In this document: in pieces, positions 36,880 to 47,491 of the stretch
Numbering within the stretch: the first letter of the stretch is position 1
Layout of the letters: every line of letters begins with the position of its first letter
Assembly (NCBI RefSeq): GCF_023016065.1
Contig: NZ_JALKAQ010000008.1
Location: 1-64,000 of the forward strand
Length of the DNA stretch: 64,000 nucleotides
Source of the DNA: Marinobacter sp. S0848L
GTDB lineage: Bacteria > Pseudomonadota > Gammaproteobacteria > Pseudomonadales > Oleiphilaceae
Direction of reading: 5' to 3'
Made by a program: the position numbers and the translations under genes
Notes under the pieces: model-generated
The model's database searches: none
The model's input: only the letters and a program-made list of their open reading frames with translations
What the model was told of the DNA's origin: nothing

Positions 36880-36983
36880 TTCAATTCGTTAAAACTGGAA
36901 GTGATAGGCGACAGTCAGCAGCGCAAGCACTACAATGCAAGGTTGTTTTTACCATTTGAAATCGACCTCGACGGGTACCAAAC

Positions 36984-39392
36984 TTGAAGTCATTGCCGCT
37001 GCAACAGTTGTACAAAGCCTGTGTTCTGAAAGACCTGCCATTTAAAACCACCCGGCAATTGGAACCTCTGGCCGAAATCGTAGGCCAAAATCGAGCTGAA
37101 GAAGCGGTTCGTTTTGCGCTGGCCATGCCTCACGGAGGCTACAACGTGTACGCCGTTGGCCGAAATGGGTTGGGCAAGCGCACGATGATGCTGCGCTACC
37201 TTGAGCACCACACCGATTCCAAGCAGCAGATACATGACTGGTGCTATGTCGCCAATTTTGACGAACCCAGAAATCCGAAACTGCTTAAGTTGCCGGCCGG
37301 TATGGGGAATCAGCTGAAACAGGACATGGATAAACTGATGTCCCGTTTGGTCAAAATGATCCCCCAGACGTTTGAAGGTGATGGTTTTCTGGAAAGAGCT
37401 GAAAACCTGAAAAACGACTACGTCAAAATGCAGGAAGACGAACTGGAAAAGGTTGCTGCGCAAGCACGACGTAAAAAGGTCAGTCTGACTGTCACAACTC
37501 CGGGCGGGTATCGGCTGGTTGCCATGAATGGGGATCATCCCCATACACCCGAAAGTTTTAAAGAATTGACCGACGCTCAGCGGGATAAGTTTGAAGAAGT
37601 CATTAACAAGCTGGAGAAAAAGCTCCGGCAGGCACTTCGCAAACTGGCCGACTGGGAATTGGAGTACGCTGAAAAGCAGCAGGCGCTAAACCAGGAAACC
37701 CTTGAAGGGATATCTGGCCATCAGTTTGATGAATTAGAAGCCAAATACGAAAAGCATTCCGATGTGGTCACCTACCTGAAAGCTGTGCGTAAAGACCTGG
37801 CTGAAAATCTCGATATTTTTCTGGAAGACGGTGAGGAACAGGCAGCGATGGCCTATGCTTCGCTGGACAGAAAGGCGCCCCGTCGGTACCTGATCAACTT
37901 GCTGGTTCATCAAAGCAACAACGAAGTGCCTGTGGTGGTAGAAGAGAACCCGACTTATCACAGCTTGTTCGGTTACGTGGAGAACGTCACGTACAAGGGA
38001 ACAGTGTTCACGGATTTTTCGCTGATTCGCCCGGGTAGCTTGCACCGTGCCAACGGCGGGTATCTGTTAATGGACGCCGAAAAGGTGCTGGAGCAGCCGT
38101 TTGTTTGGGACGCGTTGAAGCGCGCTCTGCGCTCACATGCCATTGAAATCAATTCCTTGGAGCGGGAATTAACCCTGTCCGGCACCATCTCGGTGGAGCC
38201 GGAAGCGGTTCCGCTCGATGTGAAAATTGTGCTTTTCGGGGATCGGGAAACCTGGATGTTGCTGCAGGAATACGACCCGGAATTTGCAGAGCTGTTCCGG
38301 GTGACTGCCGACTTTGAAAACGAGATGTATCGCACCGTCGACAGTCAGGTGCAGTATGCTAAGTTTATTGCCAGCCTGGTGGTTGAGAAGAAACTGCTGC
38401 ACTGCAACGCGAAAGCGGTGGCTCGGATCATAGAATACAGTGCGCGCAGAGCTGAACACCAAGACCGGCTATCGTTGCATGCTGCTGATATTGCCAATCT
38501 GCTTAGAGAGTCCGACTTCTGGGCGCGGCAGGCGGGCGCTCGCTTGATCAGCGATGTGCACGTGACTCGCGCACTCGAAAGTGCTCGCTATCGAGACAGC
38601 CGAATTCGTGACCATTTTTACGATTCCATTCGGGACGGGACAACGCTGGTAAGCACCACCGGTACGTGTGTGGGGCAGGTGAACGCCTTGTCTGTGTTAT
38701 CGACGGGTGGGTTTGAATTTGGATTGTCCAATCGGGTCACGGCTTCTTGTTACTACGGTGACGGCGAAATCATCGACATCGAGCGCGATGTAAAACTGGG
38801 CGGAAACATTCACTCCAAAGGTGTGATGATTCTCAGTTCATGGCTGGCCTCGCACTTTGCCATGAATGATCCCATGCACTTGTCTGCCAGTCTGACCTTC
38901 GAGCAGAACTATGGCGAAGTGGACGGTGACAGCGCCTCGTTGGCAGAGTTGGTGGCACTGATCTCCACCTTGTCGGATGTGCCTGTACGTCAGGATTTGG
39001 CGATTACCGGCTCGGTCAACCAGTTTGGAGAGGTGCAGCCGATTGGTGGTGTAAACGAGAAAATCGAAGGCTTCTATACCACATGCCAGCTGAAAAGCGG
39101 TTTGACCGGGAGCCAGGGAGTCATTATCCCGCATACCAATGTTCAGAACCTGATGCTGGATAGCGAAGTGCTGCAGGCTGCTAAAGCAGGAAAGTTTTCG
39201 GTGTATCCGGTTGCCCGCGTAGAAGAGGCGATTACACTGTTGTTGGGTAAGCCTGCAGGCAAGGCTGACAGCAAAGGCAGGTACCCTAAGCAGAGCGTTT
39301 TTGGCATTATCCAGCAAAGATTAGAAAAAATGCGTGAACATGAGCGCCAGGAGCACGCTCGGGACGATCAAAAAGATCCTTCCATTCACTGA
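36984..39392 (+). CDS. Lon-like ATP-dependent protease (LonP/AAA_32 family)
   Basis: An 802-residue Lon-family protease of the non-LonA type found in gammaproteobacteria. The N-terminal region PLQQLYKACVLKD is family-typical, then GRNGLGKRTMMLRYL in the Walker A position, a helical coiled insert (about 150-270), and the AAA core (RANGGYLLMDAEKVL). The C-terminal protease domain has the catalytic serine in VDGDSASLAEL and lysine in GGVNEKIEGFY. The reading frame is open only back to 36960 and offers a TTG at 36984 as the sole sensible start; it keeps the full conserved N-terminus. A FixJ-type regulator starts 38 bases downstream. Confidence 0.9.
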   Translation: MKSLPLQQLYKACVLKDLPFKTTRQLEPLAEIVGQNRAEEAVRFALAMPHGGYNVYAVGRNGLGKRTMMLRYLEHHTDSKQQIHDWCYVANFDEPRNPKLLKLPAGMGNQLKQDMDKLMSRLVKMIPQTFEGDGFLERAENLKNDYVKMQEDELEKVAAQARRKKVSLTVTTPGGYRLVAMNGDHPHTPESFKELTDAQRDKFEEVINKLEKKLRQALRKLADWELEYAEKQQALNQETLEGISGHQFDELEAKYEKHSDVVTYLKAVRKDLAENLDIFLEDGEEQAAMAYASLDRKAPRRYLINLLVHQSNNEVPVVVEENPTYHSLFGYVENVTYKGTVFTDFSLIRPGSLHRANGGYLLMDAEKVLEQPFVWDALKRALRSHAIEINSLERELTLSGTISVEPEAVPLDVKIVLFGDRETWMLLQEYDPEFAELFRVTADFENEMYRTVDSQVQYAKFIASLVVEKKLLHCNAKAVARIIEYSARRAEHQDRLSLHAADIANLLRESDFWARQAGARLISDVHVTRALESARYRDSRIRDHFYDSIRDGTTLVSTTGTCVGQVNALSVLSTGGFEFGLSNRVTASCYYGDGEIIDIERDVKLGGNIHSKGVMILSSWLASHFAMNDPMHLSASLTFEQNYGEVDGDSASLAELVALISTLSDVPVRQDLAITGSVNQFGEVQPIGGVNEKIEGFYTTCQLKSGLTGSQGVIIPHTNVQNLMLDSEVLQAAKAGKFSVYPVARVEEAITLLLGKPAGKADSKGRYPKQSVFGIIQQRLEKMREHERQEHARDDQKDPSIH

Positions 39393-39430
39393 TTGGGCCT
39401 ATAACAAAACGGACAGGAGAGTGAACCTTC

Positions 39431-40051
39431 ATGACTGATACCCCGCAGACTGTGTACGTAGTAGAGGACGACGAAGCCGTCCGTGATTCGTTGGCGTTGT
39501 TGCTGAAGTCTGACAGCAAGCCGGTGAAAACCTACGAAAATGCAGGCGCTTTCCTGAAAGACTATTCGGAAGAGATGGCAGGCTGCATCGTGCTGGACAT
39601 CCGGATGCCCGGTATGGACGGCATGGAGTTGCAGAAGAAACTCAACGAAAAGCATTCCATCTTGCCGATCATCTTCGTGACCGGCCACGGCGACGTTCCA
39701 ATGGCCGTTGACGCCATGAAAGAGGGTGCGGTGGACTTCATTCAGAAGCCCTACCGGGAAGAAGCGTTGCTGGAAAAGATTGAGGCGGCCCTTGAGCAGG
39801 ACCGAGAGCAGCGTAAGACGTTGGGCGAGCGTATGGAAATCGTGCGCCGTGTGAAAAGCCTGACTCCGCGTGAAACGGAAATCATGGACCGGATGATCGC
39901 CGGCCAGGCAAACAAAGTGATCGCCATTGAGCTGGAGATCAGCCAGCGAACGGTTGAAATCCATCGTTCACGGGTGATGCACAAGATGGGCACGCATTCC
40001 CTCGCACACCTGGTGCGTATGGTGCTGTCCGTAAAGGACCTTATCGACTGA
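39431..40051 (+). CDS. FixJ-type response regulator (second copy type)
   Basis: A 206-residue response regulator: receiver domain with VYVVEDDEAVRDSL, phospho-Asp in CIVLDIRMPGMDGM and Lys in FIQKPYREE, then a LuxR/FixJ DNA-binding domain (LTPRETEIMDRMIAGQANK, ISQRTVEIHRSRVMHKM). It is followed by its probable kinase 52 bases on, in the order regulator-kinase, opposite to many pairs. Clearly a paralogue of the regulator at 21229-21879 but with different recognition-helix residues. Confidence 0.9.
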   Translation: MTDTPQTVYVVEDDEAVRDSLALLLKSDSKPVKTYENAGAFLKDYSEEMAGCIVLDIRMPGMDGMELQKKLNEKHSILPIIFVTGHGDVPMAVDAMKEGAVDFIQKPYREEALLEKIEAALEQDREQRKTLGERMEIVRRVKSLTPRETEIMDRMIAGQANKVIAIELEISQRTVEIHRSRVMHKMGTHSLAHLVRMVLSVKDLID

Positions 40052-40103
40052 TCGGGCTGGTATGGTCATCATGCCAGAATCTTTATAACCGATTAGGTTG
40101 ACT

Positions 40104-41669
40104 ATGACTGCAATTGCCAGTGAAAACTCAGAGGTGACGGTTCTGTTGGTGGATGATAATCCGCAGAACCTGAAGGTTCTATACGAGACCCTGAAAGACA
40201 AAGGGTATCGATTGCTGATTGCCAACGAAGGCGCAAAAGCTCTGGATCTCGCCCACCGTCATCGCCCTGAAGTTATTTTGCTGGATATCATGATGCCGGA
40301 GATGGATGGTTACGAGGTGTGTGAGCGCCTCAAAAACGATCCGGTCACCTCTGATTGTGCCGTGGTTTTCCTGTCAGCGCTTGATGATCTGGCCTCCAAA
40401 GTGAAGGGGTTTTCGCTGGGCGGCGCCGATTACATTTCCAAACCGTTCCAGTCTCAGGAAGTGATTGCCCGCGTAGATACCCACGCCAAAGTTATTCGTC
40501 TTGAGAGGGAGTTGCAGGCTCGCAACCGTGAGTTGGTCAGTGATCAGGCCCGCATTCTTAATTCCATCAGTGAGGGCATCTACGGCCTTGATGAAAATGG
40601 CGTGATTGAGTTTGCGAACCAGGCCGCTGCGATGATCGTGAACTCTCCCGTTGAAGACCTTATCGGAAAGAATTTTTTTGAGCTGCATTTTGCGACGGCA
40701 TCTGACAGTGATGTCTGCCTGCCGGTGATGGGAACCTGTCGGCAGGGGGTCGCCGAGCATCAGCGGGACATTCAGTTAAAGCGTGTTGATGGCGAGGCTT
40801 TCCCGGCAGAGTATCGAGCAACTCCGAAGCTGGATAACGATGAGCTGCACGGGGCGGTCGTGGTATTTCGGGATATCACCGCAGAACTCAACAACGAACG
40901 AGCCTTGGAAGAAGCCCGGGCACTGGTGCAGGAGCAGCGGGACCAATTGGCCCACACCTCGCGATTGACCACGATGGGTGAGATGGCGGCCGGATTTGCT
41001 CATGAGGTTAATCAGCCTTTGACGGCGATTGCCAATTACGCGCGAGTGTCTGGCCGGGTTATGGCGAAAGAAAACCCCGACCTCTCCCTGCTGCACGAAA
41101 CCATGGAAAAAATTGAAGCGCAGTCCCACCGTGCCAGTGAAATCATTCGTCGTATTCGCCGGTTCATGAAAAAACCGGCGACCGGCAAAGAGATCGTAGC
41201 GGTATCCACGCTGCTTGATGATACTCGCCAGTTTGCGGAAGTGGATATGCGCAACAATGAAGGCGGGATTGAGGTGGTTATCGAAGACGGCTTGCCGGAT
41301 GTGGTCGCGGACCCGGTACAGGTGCAACAGGTGGCTCTGAACTTCATTCGCAATGCGCTTGAGGCGACCCGAGCGGCCGGTTCTTCCGCGCCCGTCGAGG
41401 TAACGGCTCGTCAATGTAGCGAGAAATGCGTGCGCGTGCAGGTGCGGGACCACGGTGTAGGTGTTGCTGAAGAAGCGGAAGAAAAACTCTTTCATCCGTT
41501 CTTCACCACCAAAGAAGACGGCATGGGAATTGGTCTGGCCACGTGCCGCTCCCTGATTCAGGCTCAAGGTGGAGAAATCGGCTACGAGCGACCTGATGGT
41601 GCCGGAGCTTGCTTCTACTTCACGCTTCCGGTTGCGGGTGCAGGCACAGACGCCTGCACTGCCGAGTAA
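40104..41669 (+). CDS. Hybrid sensor histidine kinase with N-terminal receiver domain
   Basis: A 521-residue cytoplasmic kinase with domains REC (about 10-130; phospho-Asp in VILLDIMMPEMDGYEV), PAS (about 150-260; ILNSISEGIYGLDENGVIEF), HisKA (phospho-His in AAGFAHEVNQPLTAIANYA) and HATPase (NFIRNALEAT; VRDHGVGVAEEAEE; DGMGIGLATCRSL). The receiver sits at the N-terminus, so this is not a classical hybrid kinase; it may receive phosphate from another system. ATG 40104 is preferred over the TTG at 40098, with TAGGTTG upstream. No transmembrane segments. Confidence 0.9.
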   Translation: MTAIASENSEVTVLLVDDNPQNLKVLYETLKDKGYRLLIANEGAKALDLAHRHRPEVILLDIMMPEMDGYEVCERLKNDPVTSDCAVVFLSALDDLASKVKGFSLGGADYISKPFQSQEVIARVDTHAKVIRLERELQARNRELVSDQARILNSISEGIYGLDENGVIEFANQAAAMIVNSPVEDLIGKNFFELHFATASDSDVCLPVMGTCRQGVAEHQRDIQLKRVDGEAFPAEYRATPKLDNDELHGAVVVFRDITAELNNERALEEARALVQEQRDQLAHTSRLTTMGEMAAGFAHEVNQPLTAIANYARVSGRVMAKENPDLSLLHETMEKIEAQSHRASEIIRRIRRFMKKPATGKEIVAVSTLLDDTRQFAEVDMRNNEGGIEVVIEDGLPDVVADPVQVQQVALNFIRNALEATRAAGSSAPVEVTARQCSEKCVRVQVRDHGVGVAEEAEEKLFHPFFTTKEDGMGIGLATCRSLIQAQGGEIGYERPDGAGACFYFTLPVAGAGTDACTAE

Positions 41670-41673
41670 CCTC

Positions 41674-41695
41674 ACTGCCTGATTGTTCAGGCAGT
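41674..41695. repeat. Hairpin between convergent kinase and MaoC genes
   Basis: ACTGCCTG and CAGGCAGT form a perfect 8-base-pair stem with a 6-base loop in the 47-base gap. No U-run follows on either strand, so termination is uncertain. Confidence 0.45.
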
Positions 41696-41716
41696 CCTGC
41701 CTTCGGACTGGCTCGC

Positions 41717-42595
41717 CTAGAGCCAGTCTACACGTCCGCTCAGATGCGGTGCTGTGCCTTTCTCGTTTAGTACCTGATAATCCCAGCCATCACTCCCTTC
41801 CTGCCAGTTTAGCTGGGCCGTGCCCGGTAGCAGTAGCGGTGTTTTGAAGGCGCAGGTGATGGTGAATGCGCCGCTTGCCCAATCTTCTCGCTGCTGAAGT
41901 TTTGCCAGTGCATGGGCCTTGCTCCACATGCCGTGAGCGATTGCTCTGGGAAATCCGAAAGCTTTTGCGGTCAGTGTGTAGAGGTGGATGGGATTTCGGT
42001 CTCCCGCTACCTTGGCGTATTGTCTGCCGATATTTTCCGGGGCGGTGATCAAATCGGTGTACGTCAGTGTCTCCAGTTTGTTGCGAGCGTTTTTTGCTTT
42101 AGTCCCGGAGGTTTTAGGTGCTGCCATGCGGAACAGGTTTGTGCTGGTTTCTTCCCAGATCAGCGTGCCGGCAGAACGTGCTTCCGTCACCAAATCAAAC
42201 TCAATGCCCTTGTCGGTTCGTTGCTGATTGCTCAGCGTTACGCGAATATCCAGGTTTTCTCCGGTTAAAACCGGTCGGTACTGTGTGATGCTGTTGCGGA
42301 TGTGTACCAGTCCCAGCAAAGGAAGAGGGAACTGAGGGTCGGTTAGTAATTTCAGATGCAGTGGAAATGCCAAGACATGAGGCCAGGTTGGGGGTAGTTC
42401 TGATCCGGCTTTGAAACCGCAAACTTTGCGATAGCTGGGCAGCGTGTCTGTGTCTGTAGCGATGCCGACCACTTCAGCCTGTAGTTCTGGAATGCGTGTG
42501 TTGTCACTCGGTTTTTGTTGTTTGGGAAGCAAGGCTCGTCCAAATAACGGGAGCAGGCTGGGCGTCGTGTTTCGGTAAATGATCGAGTCGGGCAT
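41717..42595 (-). CDS. MaoC-like hotdog-fold dehydratase
   Basis: A 292-residue double-hotdog protein. The C-terminal half has the R-hydratase signature: YAKVAGDRNPIHLYTLTAKA followed by GFPRAIAHGMWSKAHAL, giving the Asp and His of enoyl-CoA hydration. The N-terminal half (about 40-150) is a non-catalytic hotdog. Such proteins hydrate 2-enoyl-CoA during beta-oxidation or polyester supply. It is divergent from an AraC-type regulator gene, its probable controller, and near fadH, consistent with fatty-acid breakdown. Confidence 0.85.
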   Translation of the reverse strand: MPDSIIYRNTTPSLLPLFGRALLPKQQKPSDNTRIPELQAEVVGIATDTDTLPSYRKVCGFKAGSELPPTWPHVLAFPLHLKLLTDPQFPLPLLGLVHIRNSITQYRPVLTGENLDIRVTLSNQQRTDKGIEFDLVTEARSAGTLIWEETSTNLFRMAAPKTSGTKAKNARNKLETLTYTDLITAPENIGRQYAKVAGDRNPIHLYTLTAKAFGFPRAIAHGMWSKAHALAKLQQREDWASGAFTITCAFKTPLLLPGTAQLNWQEGSDGWDYQVLNEKGTAPHLSGRVDWL

Positions 42596-42750
42596 GAATG
42601 CTGTCTCCGTTGCCGGGTCGTCGCCGGTAAGTTATAAAAGTTAGTTGTATTGTTGAAGTTTATTCGCGGTTTAGTACAACTGTGCTTCTATGGCCTGATA
42701 TGATACTAGTGGATGGCCACAGTCGAGGCTGCCAGGAAGTCTGTCAAACC

Positions 42751-42764
42751 CCGTTGCAACGGGC
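42751..42764. promoter_or_regulatory. Palindrome between maoC-like and AraC-type genes
   Basis: CCCGTTGCAACGGG is a perfect 14-base palindrome in the 252-base divergent region, suited to a dimeric regulator. No other evidence assigns it. Confidence 0.4.
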
Positions 42765-42847
42765 ATTGACCAAGCAAGCCTCGGGCGTTGTCCAGCGGGC
42801 CAAAGCGATCGCTGTTAATTATAAAAACGCGGGATACAAGGGAAACT

Positions 42848-43879
42848 ATGCAGGAATTACGTGATGCTGGTGTGATGTTGCGCTTGATCTACGAAGCGAT
42901 GAAAAAAAAAGGTATTGATACCGACGCTGTTTTTAGTCGCTTGGGTGTAGATGAAAGTTATGTATACACCGAGCAGCTTCGAACGCCCCATAGTGCGCAG
43001 CTCTATTTCTGGCAGGCGGTAGAAGTCGAATCGGGCGACCCGGACATCGGTTTGCATTTGGGGGCCGTATTGCCGCCCTACAAAGGGCAAGTCCTGGAGT
43101 ATTTGTTTTTAAGCAGCCCCACCTTCGGCGATGGTCTTCGCCGGGCTCAAAACTATCAGCGATTGCTGAGCGATGCTGCCAACACAGCGTTCTATATCGA
43201 AGGCGATGAAGCGTGCATGGTGTTGGATGCGGCATCCGAGGAAGTTCGTCGGCTCAAGCATTTTAACGAATGCTTTGTGCAGGGGTTGATCACCTTTTTC
43301 AAATCCATTACGGGTGACCGGTTTTATCCGTCCCGTGTTGAATTTGAGCATGACCGTGAACAAGGCATTGAACACGTTAAAGAAGTGCTCGGTTGTGATG
43401 TAGTGTTTGGTGTCGAGGAAAACCGACTGTATTTCCCTGTCGAGGTTCTGTCCTATTCATCACCACATGCAGAGCCGGAACTGCTGGCGCTGCATGAGCG
43501 CTTCGCTAGTGAACAGGTTGCAAGGCTTGAGAAGAAAGACATTGTCGGATCGGTCGAGCGCATTGTTGCCGAGTTGTTGGATAGCGGAGAAGTCACTCTG
43601 GATTCGGTTGCTGAGCGTCTGGACATTAAAGCCCGCACCCTTCGGACACGACTGACCGAGGCCGAGACGAGCTTTAATCAGGTTTTGGCGGATTTTCGCT
43701 ACCGATTGGCCAGGCAATTGTTGGCGACTACCGACGAGTCAATCGATGAGATTGTGTATTTGACGGGCTTCTCTGAGCCCAGCACGTTTTATCGGGCATT
43801 TAAGCGTTGGTCCAACATGACGCCCATCGAATACCGCAAGACGGCTCAGAGCAAAGATGTCACCGAGGTGACTGCTTAA
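42848..43879 (+). CDS. AraC family transcriptional regulator (arabinose-binding-domain type)
   Basis: A 343-residue regulator with an N-terminal ligand-binding domain of the OruR/ArgR-like class (about 1-210) and a C-terminal double helix-turn-helix (about 240-340; LDSVAERLDIKARTLRTRL and DEIVYLTGFSEPSTFYRAFK). ATG 42848 has GGGAA upstream; an earlier in-frame start at 42788 lacks one. Divergent from the MaoC-like gene, which it probably regulates. The ligand is unknown; acyl compounds fit the context. Confidence 0.87.
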   Translation: MQELRDAGVMLRLIYEAMKKKGIDTDAVFSRLGVDESYVYTEQLRTPHSAQLYFWQAVEVESGDPDIGLHLGAVLPPYKGQVLEYLFLSSPTFGDGLRRAQNYQRLLSDAANTAFYIEGDEACMVLDAASEEVRRLKHFNECFVQGLITFFKSITGDRFYPSRVEFEHDREQGIEHVKEVLGCDVVFGVEENRLYFPVEVLSYSSPHAEPELLALHERFASEQVARLEKKDIVGSVERIVAELLDSGEVTLDSVAERLDIKARTLRTRLTEAETSFNQVLADFRYRLARQLLATTDESIDEIVYLTGFSEPSTFYRAFKRWSNMTPIEYRKTAQSKDVTEVTA

Positions 43880-43919
43880 TAGCCAAAGCCAAAAAAATGA
43901 AAAAAGTTTTGAGAAAGCG

Positions 43920-43947
43920 TTGACATAGGGGCGGAGGTCTATATAAT
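43920..43947 (+). promoter_or_regulatory. tRNA-Asp promoter
   Basis: Perfect consensus hexamers TTGACA (43920-43925) and TATAAT (43942-43947), spaced by 16 bases, lead into the tRNA 50 bases on. Confidence 0.88.
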
Positions 43948-43997
43948 TCCGCCTCGTTGTCAGCAAGCAATCAACGGATTGCAAAGGCAGCCCGCGC

Positions 43998-44074
43998 GGA
44001 GCGGTAGTTCAGTTGGTTAGAATACCGGCCTGTCACGCCGGGGGTCGCGGGTTCGAGTCCCGTCCGCTCCGCCA
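43998..44074 (+). tRNA. tRNA-Asp (anticodon GTC)
   Basis: A complete 77-base tRNA. The acceptor arms GGAGCGG and CCGCTCC pair, followed by G and an encoded CCA. The D-arm (TAGTTCAGTTGGTTAGA), the anticodon stem-loop CCGGCCTGTCACGCCGG with anticodon GTC, and the T-loop GTTCGAGTCC are all standard. Not followed by a clear terminator; a minus-strand AraC-type gene ends 30 bases on. Confidence 0.98.
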
Positions 44075-44103
44075 TTTTTACCTCTCTTTTAGTTCGTTTT
44101 ATC

Positions 44104-45147
44104 TCATCTTTCTTTTCGAATAATCTTTCGACTCTCTCCCGGGCTAATGCCGTACCAGCGTTGATATGCTTTATGAAAAGCCGGCGGGTTTGCAAAGCCC
44201 AATAACCAGGCGATTTCAGAGAGCGACGAGTTGGTTTCCTTAAGATAGTCCTTCGCTAGTTGTTTTCTGGTTTCATCCAAAAGCTGCCTGAAACCGGTTC
44301 CTTCTGAATTCAGTTGTCGTTGTAACGTCCAAGGCGTTGTCCCGAGCTTGGCCGCGATCGTCTCCAGCGTTGGAGTCTCACCTCTAAGCAGTGGCGTCAT
44401 CAGTCGCTGAACGCGATCGCCAACACTCCAGCCTTGCTGTATCTCTCTTAATTCTTCTTCGCACCAGTTCGTCAGCTTGCTGTGCATGGCGTCGTGTGAT
44501 TGTGTGGGTGTCTGGCGCCATACGCTTTCCTTGAGCTGGATTGAGTTTTCCGTAGCACCGAATTCGACCGGGCAGCGGAACCAGCTTTCAAACAGCTCGT
44601 CCAGGCCAATCGATGGATATTCTATGCAAACGCGCTCAAGCACATCATAGCGACCGGTCATATGCCGCACGAGTTGTACCCAAGCCGCCAGAATCGAGTC
44701 CACGACAAAATAGTTGTATTGGTTGTAGGGAGAGATCGAATGAAAGCGCGCCAGTCGTGCGGTTTTGTCTACCGTTGGTTCGCCTCGGGAATTCTGGCTG
44801 GTGAGCAGGGAGTACCGGATAAGTGTTGAAAGGGCCTGGCCAATCGACGGGGCGGTTTCGGCGGCGAATCCCGCCAACCCGGCGTCTGCCGGACGAGTCA
44901 GAGCGCCCATTCTCAGCCCAAGTGCGGGATTGCCCGTTAGTGTGATGCCCGCATGGCCCAGTCGCATGTAGCGCGGGATACTGATGCGAGACTCCGGCGA
45001 CGCGAGCGCTGAATCGCCGAGATGAAATTGGGTTTGGAGTTTTTCGGTTTTGCCGCCTTCCGCTTCAATGGCGCGCAGCAATACAGAAACGTAGAGAAGG
45101 CTGATATCGCCTAAAGCGTTCGTGGTTTTGGGGCGTTTGGGTGTCAT
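44104..45147 (-). CDS. AraC family transcriptional regulator (arabinose-binding-domain type)
   Basis: A 347-residue regulator with the same two-part build as the gene at 42848: an N-terminal ligand-binding domain of about 215 residues and a C-terminal AraC helix-turn-helix pair (LETIAAKLGTTPWTLQRQL; SLSEIAWLLGFANPPAFHKAYQRW). The two proteins are related but clearly diverged. Divergent from fadH, its likely target; an acyl-CoA or fatty-acid signal is plausible. Confidence 0.87.
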   Translation of the reverse strand: MTPKRPKTTNALGDISLLYVSVLLRAIEAEGGKTEKLQTQFHLGDSALASPESRISIPRYMRLGHAGITLTGNPALGLRMGALTRPADAGLAGFAAETAPSIGQALSTLIRYSLLTSQNSRGEPTVDKTARLARFHSISPYNQYNYFVVDSILAAWVQLVRHMTGRYDVLERVCIEYPSIGLDELFESWFRCPVEFGATENSIQLKESVWRQTPTQSHDAMHSKLTNWCEEELREIQQGWSVGDRVQRLMTPLLRGETPTLETIAAKLGTTPWTLQRQLNSEGTGFRQLLDETRKQLAKDYLKETNSSLSEIAWLLGFANPPAFHKAYQRWYGISPGESRKIIRKER

Positions 45148-45267
45148 AGAGAGATTATGCGTGTTATTTAAAGATAATCAAATGTTGTTGCTGGATATTG
45201 TTGCTACTGAGCATGCTGGGTAATGTAGCGTCATAACAACAGGGGAGGGAGCGTTTCCCCGTCCTGA

Positions 45268-47358
<2,091 letters not shown>

Positions 47359-47491
47359 TCACAAAACGTTGCAGTTTTTCTCTGTGTTTCGGGATAGGTC
47401 TGGCTAGACTGTATAGCAGACCGCTCAATTTGGAGTCTTGGCGCGTTCCAAAGCGCCTTGTAATCGAGTTCCCGAAGCACGGAGAAGGTTA

